The notes under the pieces were generated by a model. That model was given only the letters and a program-made list of their open reading frames with translations, ran no database searches and had not been told where the DNA came from. Shown piece by piece: positions 43,939 through 52,556 of a stretch of DNA of 64,000 nucleotides. This DNA comes from RGIG9041 sp045657265 (lineage in GTDB: Bacteria; Bacillota; Clostridia; Oscillospirales; QAKW01): positions 1 through 64,000 of the forward strand of contig JAZOSU010000012.1 in assembly GCA_045657265.1 (NCBI GenBank), read 5' to 3'. A program made the translations under genes and the position numbers. The stretch's first letter is position 1; every line of letters starts with the position of its first letter.

Positions 43939-44292
43939 ATGGAATATTTATATGCGTTTATTGTTGGTGGCTTGATTTGTACAATAGGTCAGATTTTGAT
44001 TGATAAAACTAAGCTTACACCTGCAAGAATTATGGTGATTTTTGTCGTAAGCGGTGTTGTTCTGACAGCTATTGGTATATATGAACCTATTGTCAAATTT
44101 GCAGGATGCGGAGCAACTACACCGATAGTCGGCTTCGGTTATTCTCTTGCTAAAGGAGTTGAAAAAGCTGTCTCCGAATCGGGATTATTAGGTGTTATTA
44201 CAGGCGGTATTACGGCAACCGCAGGAGGTATTGCTGCGGCTATTTTCTTTGGATATATTTTTTCATTATTATCCAACTCGAAAATGAAATGA
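43939..44292 (+). CDS. spoVAE: Stage V sporulation protein AE (SpoVAE/SpoVAEB)
   Basis: A 117-residue integral membrane protein of the SpoVA complex, paralogous to SpoVAC: FIVGGLICTIGQILIDKTKLTPARIMV and GIYEPIVKFAGCGATTPIVGFGYSLAKG correspond to the SpoVAC motifs. About four membrane segments. It begins 3 bp after the spoVAD stop, so the two are co-translated. No spoVAEA, spoVAF or gerA-type gene follows, which fits the minimal clostridial spoVAC-AD-AE set. Confidence 0.93.
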   Translation: MEYLYAFIVGGLICTIGQILIDKTKLTPARIMVIFVVSGVVLTAIGIYEPIVKFAGCGATTPIVGFGYSLAKGVEKAVSESGLLGVITGGITATAGGIAAAIFFGYIFSLLSNSKMK

Positions 44293-44355
44293 ATTTTATG
44301 TAAATGTATTGAAAATAACCTTACGATCAACTATAATTTCTTTGAGGTGATTTAG

Positions 44356-45282
44356 GTGGTAAACAAAAGACTTGAAGAAATTGATTCTAATTTTGCTGCA
44401 CAGAAAATAGGGGATAACGTTTTTAGGTTTTATGACGTAACAAAAGAGTCTTTTTGTGTATATGGCTTTTATTCAGCCAAACAAAACAACTTTTAAGGAT
44501 GGATCCAGAAGTTGCTAAAAAAGCGAACGATTGTGTTTACCAAACCTTTTTATCCCGCAAATGATTTTCATAATATAATATAAGCAGAAAAAGAAGCTCC
44601 TGATGGTTTTTGCTCTGTAGTGGATTTGAAAGAAAAGAAGATAAGAAATATTGAAATTAATTTTCCACTTTATAATGCTGTTTCGGAAGTTTATATTGGT
44701 CTTGATGAAGATGCGAAAGTTTTACAGGGGGAAAAATATGTATCAAAACCGCCGATTGTTTATTATGGTTCTTCAATAACTCAGGGTGGTTGTACTTCTC
44801 ATCCCGGTAATGCATATCCAAATATTATATCAAGAAGACTTAATCGTGATTTTATTAATCTCGGTTTTTCAGGGAGTTGTAAAGATGAACTTGTTATGGC
44901 TGAATATATTGCAACTCTTGATATGAGTGTCTTTGTTTACGATTATGATTATAATGCAGGAACTGCAGAGTATCTTGAAAAAACACATGAACCTTTTTAT
45001 AAACTGTTCAGAAAATTAAAACCTGATGTACCAGTTGTTTTTATTACTGTCGCTGATAAGTCATTTTCTAATATTGAAAAGCGAAAACAAATTATTTACA
45101 ACACGTATCAGAACGCAGTCAATTCAGGGGATAAAAATGTTTATTTTATTGATGGACAGACTATGTATGAAAATGTTGGTTATGATTTATGTACCGTTGA
45201 TAACTGTCATCCTAATGACCTTGGTTTCTGGTATATGGCAAATTCAATAGGTAAAGTACTTGATAATATTTTAAATAAATAA
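44356..45282 (+). pseudogene. Broken SGNH/GDSL-family hydrolase gene
   Basis: A GTG at 44356 with GAGGTGATTTAG begins a frame (VNKRLEEIDSNF... FRFYDVTKESFCVYGFY) that stops at 44494-44496. Homologous sequence goes on in other frames (LRMDPEVAKKANDCVYQ), then a gap. From about 44584 the frame is open to 45282 with an intact catalytic part: YYGSSITQGG (nucleophile Ser), GSCKDELVMAEY, and DNCHPNDLGF (Asp/His). The N-terminal beta-sandwich found in this SGNH group is frameshifted and partly deleted. A 220-residue fragment could be made from GTG 44620, but without a ribosome site. Most likely a recent pseudogene. Confidence 0.75.
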
Positions 45283-45285
45283 AAC

Positions 45286-45322
45286 ATATAACCTCTTTAG
45301 AATCAAGCTAAAGAGGTTATAT
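45286..45322 (+). terminator. Hairpin after the SGNH gene
   Basis: ATATAACCTCTTTAG and CTAAAGAGGTTATAT form a perfect 15-bp stem around a 7-base loop. The T-run behind it is poor, so it may be a weak terminator or an mRNA-stabilising stem. Confidence 0.6.
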
Positions 45323-45345
45323 CGTTGATGTGGAGGGAATTTACT

Positions 45346-46293
45346 ATGAAAATAGTTATACTTGATAAATGCACTGTTACAAAAGGTGACGTTGACGTAA
45401 GTGTGTTTGAAAAATTTGGTCAGGTTGAATACTATGATTTACTTACAAAACAGGAAATCATTGAAGCTTTGCAAGGAGCTGAGGTTGTTGTTTGCAATAA
45501 AGCTGTTATTGATAAGGAAATAATAGATTCTACCAATCTTGGCTTTATAGGCCTTTTTGCTACGGGATATAACAATATTGATATAGAATATGCAAAACAA
45601 AAAGGTATAGTTGTATGTAATGTGCCCGGATATTCAACCGATTCAGTTGTACAGCACACCTTTTCTTTGTTATTACAGCTTGCAGGTAATACATCTAAAT
45701 ATATTGATTCTGTCGCTGCAGGTGATTGGAAACGTTCCAAGAAGTTTTCGTATTTTCACTCTCCCATAAGCGAAATTTCAGGTAAAACACTCGGGATTTA
45801 TGGTCTTGGAACCATAGGGATTGCAGTTGCTAAGGTTGCACTTGCTTTCAATATGAAAGTTATTGCATATACAAGAACTCCCAAAAATTTTGATAGCATT
45901 GAACTTGTTGATGAAAAAGAATTATTTAAACAGAGTGATTTTTTAACTATTCATTGTCCTTTGAATAACCAAACAGCTGAAATCATCAATAAAAACACTC
46001 TTGCATTAATGAAAAAAGATGCTTATTTGGTTAACACGTCAAGAGGTGGAGTTATTAATGAATATGATTTAGCTCAAGCATTAAAAAACAATGTTATTGC
46101 AGGTGCTGCTCTTGATGTTCTTACTTATGAACCAATGGCAGAAGACTGTCCTCTTTTTGATATTGATAATTGTTTGATAACCCCTCATATTGCTTGGGCT
46201 GCATTTGAGAGCAGAACAAGACTCATTGATTTGGTTTGTGATAATATTTCAGCTTATATTTCAGGCAAACCTATTAATGTTGTAAATAAATAA
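45346..46293 (+). CDS. D-isomer-specific 2-hydroxyacid dehydrogenase
   Basis: A 315-residue NAD-dependent dehydrogenase. The Rossmann motif is GIYGLGTIGIAVAKVA, and the catalytic triad Arg-Glu-His is in NTSRGGVINE, TYEPMAEDCPL and TPHIAWAAFESR. The NDI sequence of the catalytic domain (FATGYNNIDIEYA) is closest to glycerate/hydroxypyruvate reductases, but the substrate cannot be fixed. GGAGGG lies 7 bases before ATG 45346. It stands alone, with the next gene under its own promoter. Confidence 0.88.
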   Translation: MKIVILDKCTVTKGDVDVSVFEKFGQVEYYDLLTKQEIIEALQGAEVVVCNKAVIDKEIIDSTNLGFIGLFATGYNNIDIEYAKQKGIVVCNVPGYSTDSVVQHTFSLLLQLAGNTSKYIDSVAAGDWKRSKKFSYFHSPISEISGKTLGIYGLGTIGIAVAKVALAFNMKVIAYTRTPKNFDSIELVDEKELFKQSDFLTIHCPLNNQTAEIINKNTLALMKKDAYLVNTSRGGVINEYDLAQALKNNVIAGAALDVLTYEPMAEDCPLFDIDNCLITPHIAWAAFESRTRLIDLVCDNISAYISGKPINVVNK

Positions 46294-46301
46294 TTTTGTT
46301 G

Positions 46302-46330
46302 TTGACTGTATGTATATTTATTATTATAAT
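46302..46330 (+). promoter_or_regulatory. Promoter of the NSS transporter gene
   Basis: TTGACT (46302-46307), 17-bp spacer, TATAAT (46325-46330), followed by AGAAGGTGG before the ATG. Confidence 0.72.
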
Positions 46331-46361
46331 ATTTAAGGATTTTTAATAAGAAGGTGGATTT

Positions 46362-47768
46362 ATGAGTAGTTCTAATTCAGAAACTAAAAAGAAATCAGGA
46401 TTTACCAGTTCTATGGGATTCGTTCTTGCTGCTGCAGGAAGTGCTGTAGGTCTTGGTAATATATGGCGTTTTCCGTATCTTGCAGCAAAAGATGGGGGAG
46501 GCTTATTTTTAATTATTTACATAGCTCTTGCGTTGACTTTTGGTTTTACTCTGCTTACAACCGATATTACTATCGGAAGAAAAACAGGACATAATCCTAT
46601 AAAAGCTTTTGAAAGTATTAGCAAGAAGTGGAAATTTGTCGGCATTTTATCTTTTGCAGTTCCCGCTATTATTCTTTCTTACTACTCTGTTGTAGGCGGT
46701 TGGATAGTTAAATTTCTCTGTTCTTATATTTCTACAGAAACTTCTGCGATAGCTCGTGATGGATATTTTACAGATTTTATCACTTCATCTGTTGCGCCTA
46801 TAGTGTTTATGCTTATTTTTCTCGCGTTTACAGCGGCGATTGTTTTTTGCGGTGTTGAAAAAGGTATTGAGAACTTCTCAAAAATTGTTATGCCTGCATT
46901 GTTTGTACTGATTGTTGGTGTTGCTATTTTTTCTCTTACTTGTAAATATACCGATGCAAACGGTGTGACACGTACAGGACTTCAGGGAGCGGCGATTTAT
47001 TTTATTCCAAATTTTGAAGGACTTACAATCTCAAGATTTTTTCAGATACTTTTAGATGCAACCTGTCAGCTTTTCTATTCTCTTAGCGTATCTATGGGTA
47101 TTATGATTACTTACGGTTCTTACGTTAAAAAAGATGCTAATCTTGCAAAATCTGTTACTCAAATAGAAATTTTTGATACTATTGTAGCAGTACTTGCAGG
47201 TTTAATGATTATACCGGCTGTATATGTTTTCTTTGGAATGGAAGGTATGAAAGAAGGCGCAAGTCTCATGTTTGTATCTCTTCCTAAAATTTTTGATACT
47301 ATGGGTGGAATTGGACCCGTTGTCGCTGTTATTTTCTTTATACTTGTATTTTTTGCCGCTTTGACTTCATCTGTTTCCATAATGGAAACTATTGTTGCAA
47401 ACTGTATGCAGAAATTCAATGTATCAAGAAAGAAAATGTCGTTAATTATTTTCACTATATTTGCTTTAGCCGCTGTAGTTATCTGTCTTGGCTATAACGT
47501 ATTCTATTTTGAACTTACTTTACCAAATGGCACCGTTGCTCAACTTCTTGATGTGATGGACTATATAAGCAACTTCCTTATTATGCCGATTATTTCTTTC
47601 TGTACATGCATTTTAATTGGTTGGATAACTAAACCGAAATGGATTATAGAAGAAATAGAACAAAACGGTGTTGTATTTAAGAGAAAAAGACTTTATTCTG
47701 TTGTAATACGTTATGTTGCGCCTGTAATTATGGTTGCGCTCTTTCTTAAAGCCATAGGATTGTTTTAA
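46362..47768 (+). CDS. Sodium-dependent neurotransmitter-symporter family transporter (NSS)
   Basis: A 468-residue LeuT-fold symporter. The first helix carries the NSS signature GFVLAAAGSAVGLGNIWRFPYLAAKDGGG at about 16-44, and the later YSLSVSMGIMITYGSY contains the Na+-site region in helix 6. With about 11 or 12 helices it is of the bacterial TnaT/MhsT type, which imports amino acids with Na+. The substrate is not readable. The monovalent cation antiporter gene follows 20 bp later, suggesting the pair shares the sodium gradient. Confidence 0.93.
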   Translation: MSSSNSETKKKSGFTSSMGFVLAAAGSAVGLGNIWRFPYLAAKDGGGLFLIIYIALALTFGFTLLTTDITIGRKTGHNPIKAFESISKKWKFVGILSFAVPAIILSYYSVVGGWIVKFLCSYISTETSAIARDGYFTDFITSSVAPIVFMLIFLAFTAAIVFCGVEKGIENFSKIVMPALFVLIVGVAIFSLTCKYTDANGVTRTGLQGAAIYFIPNFEGLTISRFFQILLDATCQLFYSLSVSMGIMITYGSYVKKDANLAKSVTQIEIFDTIVAVLAGLMIIPAVYVFFGMEGMKEGASLMFVSLPKIFDTMGGIGPVVAVIFFILVFFAALTSSVSIMETIVANCMQKFNVSRKKMSLIIFTIFALAAVVICLGYNVFYFELTLPNGTVAQLLDVMDYISNFLIMPIISFCTCILIGWITKPKWIIEEIEQNGVVFKRKRLYSVVIRYVAPVIMVALFLKAIGLF

Positions 47769-47788
47769 TTATAAAATAGGGGATTATT

Positions 47789-49051
47789 ATGCAAATTTTA
47801 TTAAGCGTTTCGATTGCTATTTTTGTCGGTCTTTTGCTTTCAAGACTTGCAAAATTAGCAAAACTTCCGGCGGTTACAGCTTATCTCGTAGCGGGAATAG
47901 TTGTTGGTCCTTATTGTCTTGGGGCTTTCGGTATTTCCGGTATTGGTTTTACTAGTGCACAGGATGTTGATTCATATTCAATTATATGTGATGTAGCTCT
48001 TGGTTTTATAGCTTTTTCAATGGGAAATGAATTTCGTTTATCTCAATTAAAGAAAACAGGTAAGCAGGCAACTGTTATCGGTATATTTCAGGCTGTTGTT
48101 ACAACGATTCTTGTTGATATAGCTTTAATTGCTCTTCATTTTGCTATACCGGATAAACTTTCTTTAGCTTCCGCAATTACTCTTGGTGCTATAGCTTCTG
48201 CAACAGCTCCGGCTGCAACTTTGATGGTTGTTAAACAATATAAAGCTAAAGGACCTTTGACAGATATTCTTTTGCCTGTAGTTGCTCTTGATGATGCTGT
48301 AGGTTTGATTTTATTTGCTATATCTTTTGGTGTCGCCAATGCATTAAATTCAGGTCATGTTGATATCTTATCAGTAGTACTTGAACCTGTGCTTGAAGTT
48401 GTTTTATCTTTGCTTCTTGGTTTAATTATGGGCATTTTGTTTACGTTTTTTGAAAGATTTTTCCATTCTAATTCAAAGCGTATGTCAATGTCGGTAACTT
48501 TTATTATGTTGACTGTTGCCTTGTCGATGATCAAATTTGATGTGTTTGGTATACATATTTCTTTCTCATCTTTGCTTGTATGTATGATGCTTGGGTCTAC
48601 ATTCTGCAATATATGTGATTTTTCAGAAGAGCTTATGAACAGAGTTGAAAGATGGACTGCTCCATTATATATTTTGTTTTTTGTTTTAAGCGGTGCTGAA
48701 CTCAGATTATCTGTATTTAAAGATTACGCTATTGTAGTTATTGGTATTATTTATATTTTATCTCGTTCAGTAGGTAAATATAGCGGTGCTTATATTAGCG
48801 CCAAATCAGTAAAATGTGATGAAAATATAATAAAATATCTTGGTATTACTTTATTGCCTCAGGCAGGTGTTGCTCTTGGAATGGCAATAAAGGCAGCACA
48901 ATTAGGCTCAGATGGTCTCATTGTTGCTAATATTACACTGTTTGCTGTATTGGTTTATGAACTTATTGGACCTATGCTTACAAAAATGTCATTGTTAAAG
49001 GCAGGAGATATTAAGCCCGAAGGTGCTACAAGCGCAAGAAAATTATCATAA
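47789..49051 (+). CDS. Cation:proton antiporter (CPA2/Kef-type)
   Basis: A 420-residue membrane antiporter with about 12 helices. It has the CPA2 start LLSRLAKLAKLPAVTAYLVAGIVVGPYCLG, the extended-region helices TLGAIASATAPAATLMVV, and the ion-site motif VALDDAVGLILF, where DD corresponds to the conserved acidic pair of helix 5. No C-terminal TrkA-N domain is present, unlike KefB/C. Likely Na+/H+ exchange; with the upstream NSS symporter it would restore the sodium gradient. A palindromic element follows as terminator. Confidence 0.88.
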   Translation: MQILLSVSIAIFVGLLLSRLAKLAKLPAVTAYLVAGIVVGPYCLGAFGISGIGFTSAQDVDSYSIICDVALGFIAFSMGNEFRLSQLKKTGKQATVIGIFQAVVTTILVDIALIALHFAIPDKLSLASAITLGAIASATAPAATLMVVKQYKAKGPLTDILLPVVALDDAVGLILFAISFGVANALNSGHVDILSVVLEPVLEVVLSLLLGLIMGILFTFFERFFHSNSKRMSMSVTFIMLTVALSMIKFDVFGIHISFSSLLVCMMLGSTFCNICDFSEELMNRVERWTAPLYILFFVLSGAELRLSVFKDYAIVVIGIIYILSRSVGKYSGAYISAKSVKCDENIIKYLGITLLPQAGVALGMAIKAAQLGSDGLIVANITLFAVLVYELIGPMLTKMSLLKAGDIKPEGATSARKLS

Positions 49052-49072
49052 AAAAGTTGCAGAGATTTTCTG

Positions 49073-49116
49073 ATATGCACCCCAAAAGTTATACACTTTT
49101 GAGGTGCATATTTTCA
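49073..49116. repeat. IS3-like end palindrome, copy 2 (acts as terminator)
   Basis: Arms ATATGCACCCCAAAAGT (49073-49089) and ACTTTTGAGGTGCATAT (49095-49111) surround TATAC, with TTTT behind. It differs from the copy at 20016-20055 at only a few positions. An IS3-type transposase relic lies 170 bp downstream, which supports an insertion-sequence origin. Confidence 0.72.
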
Positions 49117-49286
49117 TGTAAAAAAATGACAAATATTTAGAATGTTCTCGTCAGAGTTTAAAATTAGTGTTATAATGGATATGCGTAATAACCATTTAGG
49201 TATCGTGAAACGATTCGGAAGTATTTTCCACATTTATAAGAGCAGAGCGAGAGAACCGTAAAAATCAAAAATAATCTCTAAACTAA

Positions 49287-49431
49287 TGCAAAAGCAAAGG
49301 TTATGTAATTAACAATAAAACCATACAAAAGTTGATAAATAGTCGTGGTTTAAAAGGCAAACAACGTAAAAATGATAGATACCATTCCTACAAAGGCACT
49401 GTTGGTAAGGTTGCTAATAATTTACTTAAAA
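49287..49431 (+). pseudogene. Relic of an IS3-family transposase (OrfB)
   Basis: A single frame reads GYVINNKTIQKLINSRGLKGKQRKND followed by RYHSYKGTVGKVANNLL. This matches the region of IS150-group IS3 OrfB between the HTH part and the DDE core (typically GLKAKIRRKKYRSYKGEVGKIAPNLLNRDF). The DDE catalytic domain is missing: the match ends abruptly at LLKR, a few codons before the GH2 gene. Assignment is from memory of the family. Confidence 0.78.
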
Positions 49432-49443
49432 GAGGATTGTTTG

Positions 49444-51159
49444 ATGAAAAGAGTAAATATTGATACAAAAAGACTTGTTACATCTTTTGAAAAAGATATT
49501 GATAAAAATTGTCCTTGGAGTGATTATCCAAGACCTCAGATGGTACGCAATTCTTATATCTGTCTTAACGGTGAGTGGAAACTTGTTTCTCAAATAAAAA
49601 AATCAAAAATTGAAAGTTCTGTTCTGGTTCCGTTTCCACCACAGTCTAAGCTGTCAGGGACTGACGATTCATTTAATGATGCTACAAATTTTACTTATAT
49701 TCGTGAATTTAATATAGAAGAATCTTTTGTTAAAGATATAGTTCTTCTTCACTTTGGCGCTGTTGACCAAGTTGCTAAGATTTTTATCAATGATTCTGAA
49801 GTAGGGGAACACGCTGGCGGCTATTTGCCTTTTGAATTTGATATAACTGATTATGTTAATATAGGTAAAAATGTTTTAAGGGTAGAGGTAAAAGATGATT
49901 TGAATTCTGATTACCCCTATGGAAAACAAAGAAAAAAACGCGGCGGTATGTGGTATACACCAATTAGCGGTATATGGCAAACAGTGTGGATAGAAAGCGT
50001 TCCTAAAAATTATATTAAAAAAATCAACGTTACATCCACGCTTGATACGGTTAAAATTGAAGTTATCGGCGGTGAAAACGAAAAAAATATAGTACTTGAT
50101 GATAAAGAGTATAATTTTGATGGTGACAGTTTTGAAATTAACATAGAAAACCCTGTTTTGTGGACACCTGAAAACCCGTATTTATATAATTTTACACTGA
50201 ATTCCGGAGAAGATACTATTGTATCTTATTTTGCTTTAAGAACTATTTCTATAGTGAAAAACGGTAAATATTCTTATATTGCTTTAAATGATAAACCTTA
50301 TTTTTTTCACGGTGTTCTGGACCAAGGCTATTATAGTGACGGTATTTATCTTCCTGCAACATCAGATGGGTACAAATATGATATTCTGACTATGAAAAAA
50401 CTTGGTTTTAATATGCTCAGAAAACATATAAAAATTGAACCTGATATTTTCTATTATTATTGTGATTTATACGGGATGGTTGTTTTTCAGGATTTTGTTA
50501 ATAGCGGTAAATATAATTTTATTTTTGATACCGCTTTGCCAACAGCTTTTTTGAAATGGGGTGTTATACATTATGCTTCCAAAAAGAGAAGAACACTATT
50601 TTTGGAATGTGCAGAAAAAACAGTTGAGTTATTAAGAAATCATCCGTCTGTTTGTTATTACACTATATTCAACGAAGGATGGGGACAGTTTTCTGCTGAT
50701 AAAATCTATACAAAAATGAAAAAGCTTGACATTTCACGTATATGGGATACCACTTCTGGATGGTTTAAGACTTTTAAGAGCGACGTTGATAGCGAACATA
50801 TTTATTTTAAGCGTATAAAAATCAAAGGAAGAATAAAAAGACCTTTGGTTTTATCAGAATTCGGCGGATATTCATATAAATTGAATAATCACTCGTATAA
50901 TCTTGATAAAAATTACGGATATAGGTTTTTTAAAGATAAAAAATCTTTTGAAGACGGAATATCAAAATTGTATTTAAATGAAATAATTCCGGCAATTAAT
51001 AATGGCCTTTGTGCATCTGTTTTAACACAACTTAGTGATGTCGAGGACGAAACAAACGGACTTTTGACATATGACAGAGCTGAAACTAAAATTGATGAAA
51101 ATACTATGAGAGATATTTCGTATGAAATTTTTGATGCTTTTGATAAATCATTGTGTTGA
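49444..51159 (+). CDS. Glycoside hydrolase family 2 protein
   Basis: A 571-residue GH2 enzyme of the beta-galactosidase/beta-glucuronidase clan. It has an N-terminal jelly-roll sugar-binding domain (SYICLNGEWKLV; HFGAVDQVAKIFINDSEVGEHAGGYLPF), an Ig-like domain (about 190-280), and a TIM barrel (FFHGVLDQGYYSDG; LGFNMLRKHIKIEPD). The acid/base is Glu411 in FNEGWGQF and the nucleophile Glu472 in LSEFGGYSYK. It is shorter than LacZ and lacks the C-terminal domains. No signal peptide, so it acts on imported oligosaccharides. A glucuronidase role would feed uxaC, but the substrate is not provable. ATG 49444 with AGAGGATTG upstream. Confidence 0.88.
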   Translation: MKRVNIDTKRLVTSFEKDIDKNCPWSDYPRPQMVRNSYICLNGEWKLVSQIKKSKIESSVLVPFPPQSKLSGTDDSFNDATNFTYIREFNIEESFVKDIVLLHFGAVDQVAKIFINDSEVGEHAGGYLPFEFDITDYVNIGKNVLRVEVKDDLNSDYPYGKQRKKRGGMWYTPISGIWQTVWIESVPKNYIKKINVTSTLDTVKIEVIGGENEKNIVLDDKEYNFDGDSFEINIENPVLWTPENPYLYNFTLNSGEDTIVSYFALRTISIVKNGKYSYIALNDKPYFFHGVLDQGYYSDGIYLPATSDGYKYDILTMKKLGFNMLRKHIKIEPDIFYYYCDLYGMVVFQDFVNSGKYNFIFDTALPTAFLKWGVIHYASKKRRTLFLECAEKTVELLRNHPSVCYYTIFNEGWGQFSADKIYTKMKKLDISRIWDTTSGWFKTFKSDVDSEHIYFKRIKIKGRIKRPLVLSEFGGYSYKLNNHSYNLDKNYGYRFFKDKKSFEDGISKLYLNEIIPAINNGLCASVLTQLSDVEDETNGLLTYDRAETKIDENTMRDISYEIFDAFDKSLC

Positions 51160-51184
51160 CAGACTAATTAATTAATAATATAAT
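51156..51184 (+). promoter_or_regulatory. Promoter of the ThrE-type exporter operon
   Basis: TTGACA (51156-51161) overlaps the GH2 stop codon; a 17-bp spacer and TATAAT (51179-51184) follow. Confidence 0.75.
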
Positions 51185-51215
51185 TTACAAGTTAGTTTGA
51201 ATTGAGGTGCTTTTT

Positions 51216-51971
51216 TTGAATGATTTATTAACGTGTGTCGTTGATTTGGCTGAACAAATGCTTATTAACGGTGCGGAGATATTCAGAGTTGAAGATTGTA
51301 TTAACCGAATATTTCATTCATATGGAGTTAAAAGAATTGATAGCTTTATTATTACTCCATCTATAATAGTGTCTGTATATGATAATAATGGTGAGTGTTT
51401 TACGCAAACTAGAAGAATTACTAATGTTAATACTAACATAAATAAATTACACAAACTTAACTCACTCTCAAGAGATATTTGTCAGAATAATCCATCAATT
51501 GATGTAATTAAAGCAAGGCTTGAAGAAATAGATGCTGAAAAAACATATTCGTTTTTTATGCGTATTTTTGCAAACGCTGTTATTGCAGGGTCATTTACTT
51601 TATTTTTTGGAGGCAATATCTCTGAGTTTGTTACTTCGTTTCTTATTGGCGCAATTATGCAGGTTACATATTCTACAGTAAGTAAATTTAATACCAACCG
51701 ACTTTTTGAAAAGTTTATCTGCTCTCTTATTGTAAGTTTACTTACGTTTTTGTCAGTCGAAATTGGTATTGTAGAAAGTGTAGATAAAATTATAATAGGT
51801 AACATAATGTCTATGATTCCAGGCGTTGGTTTTACCAATGCAATAAGAGACTTGTTTAAAGGCGATATTTTCACAGGAGTACATAGAACAATAGAATCCT
51901 TGCTCATTTCGGCTTCAATAGCTGCAGGTTATGTAATAACCGCCATTGTTTTTGGAGGTGGGCTTATATGA
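51216..51971 (+). CDS. Threonine/serine exporter family protein, large subunit (ThrE/YjjP-like)
   Basis: A 251-residue protein. A soluble N-terminal part (LAEQMLINGAEIFRVEDCINRIFHSYGV) is followed by five hydrophobic segments, matching PF06738 of ThrE exporters. In split systems (YjjP-YjjB) this half works with a short partner, encoded immediately downstream (4-bp overlap). Substrates in known cases include threonine, serine and succinate; none is fixed here. TTG 51216 is preferred over GTG 51207 because GAGGTG lies 7 bases before it. Confidence 0.85.
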   Translation: MNDLLTCVVDLAEQMLINGAEIFRVEDCINRIFHSYGVKRIDSFIITPSIIVSVYDNNGECFTQTRRITNVNTNINKLHKLNSLSRDICQNNPSIDVIKARLEEIDAEKTYSFFMRIFANAVIAGSFTLFFGGNISEFVTSFLIGAIMQVTYSTVSKFNTNRLFEKFICSLIVSLLTFLSVEIGIVESVDKIIIGNIMSMIPGVGFTNAIRDLFKGDIFTGVHRTIESLLISASIAAGYVITAIVFGGGLI

Positions 51972-52435
51972 TAAATACAGAAGTAATTATAAGAATAATA
52001 ACCGGCTTTACAGGTACTGTAGGTTTTTCCTTGTTATATAATATAAGAGGTCGATATTTATTGCTTGCATCTTCAGGCGGTTTTCTTGCGACTCTTATAA
52101 ACGAAATATTAATTTTTTGCGGTTTAAGTGAAACTTTAAGTTATTTTCTTGTAGCTGTATGTATTTCTCTTTATTCAGAAATATTTGCAAGAATAGTAAA
52201 AACGCCTACAACTACATTTATAATTCCTGCGCTTATTCCACTTATTCCCGGAGGCGCTTTGTATTATACAATGTCATATGGAATTGCAAAAAAGTGGAAT
52301 TTATTCTTTGAATATGCATATTATTCACTTGGACTTGCGCTTTCATTAGCTATTGCAATTATATTGACTACTACAGTTTTTCAATTGTTTAATGGATTTT
52401 TATATTATAAAAGATCTAAAAAAACTAATGAATAA
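51968..52435 (+). CDS. Threonine/serine exporter small subunit (ThrE_2/YjjB-like)
   Basis: A 155-residue membrane protein with about four helices, matching the ThrE_2 domain (PF12821): GFTGTVGFSLLYNIRGRYLLLASSGGFLATL and TTTFIIPALIPLIPGGALYYTM, where the Pro/Gly-rich stretch is typical. Overlaps the large subunit by 4 bp (ATGA). The pair probably forms one hetero-oligomeric exporter. Confidence 0.85.
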   Translation: MINTEVIIRIITGFTGTVGFSLLYNIRGRYLLLASSGGFLATLINEILIFCGLSETLSYFLVAVCISLYSEIFARIVKTPTTTFIIPALIPLIPGGALYYTMSYGIAKKWNLFFEYAYYSLGLALSLAIAIILTTTVFQLFNGFLYYKRSKKTNE

Positions 52436-52496
52436 TTGGATTTTTTATTAAAAACGACATTTTTTGAATTTAATTGAGAAATATTTAAATTTACTA

Positions 52497-52524
52497 TTGA
52501 CAAAATGCATATTTGTTGTATAAT
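52497..52524 (+). promoter_or_regulatory. Promoter of the arginine operon with possible ArgR-like half sites
   Basis: TTGACA (52497-52502), 16-bp spacer, TATAAT (52519-52524). ATGCAT occurs at 52505 and again at 52526, flanking the -10. TGTATAATTGATGCA resembles an ARG box (TGAAT, 4 bp, ATTCA) but with a 5-bp centre. Control by ArgR is expected for such an operon but not proven. Confidence 0.55.
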
Positions 52525-52556
52525 TGATGCATAAATTTTAAAAAGAGGTAATGAAA

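Larger units (their letters stand above)
49052..49443. other. Gap with IS remains between antiporter and GH2 genes
   Basis: This 392-bp region contains the palindrome (49073-49116), an AT-rich middle with a TATAAT at about 49174, a short frame beginning MRNNHLGIVKRFGSIF that stops after 27 codons and that I do not recognise, and the transposase relic. No intact gene. Confidence 0.6.

Noticed and set aside
44620..45282. An intact small SGNH hydrolase gene starting at GTG 44620
   Set aside because: No ribosome site precedes it, and upstream sequence encodes the rest of the same protein in shifted frames, so a broken gene is more likely.
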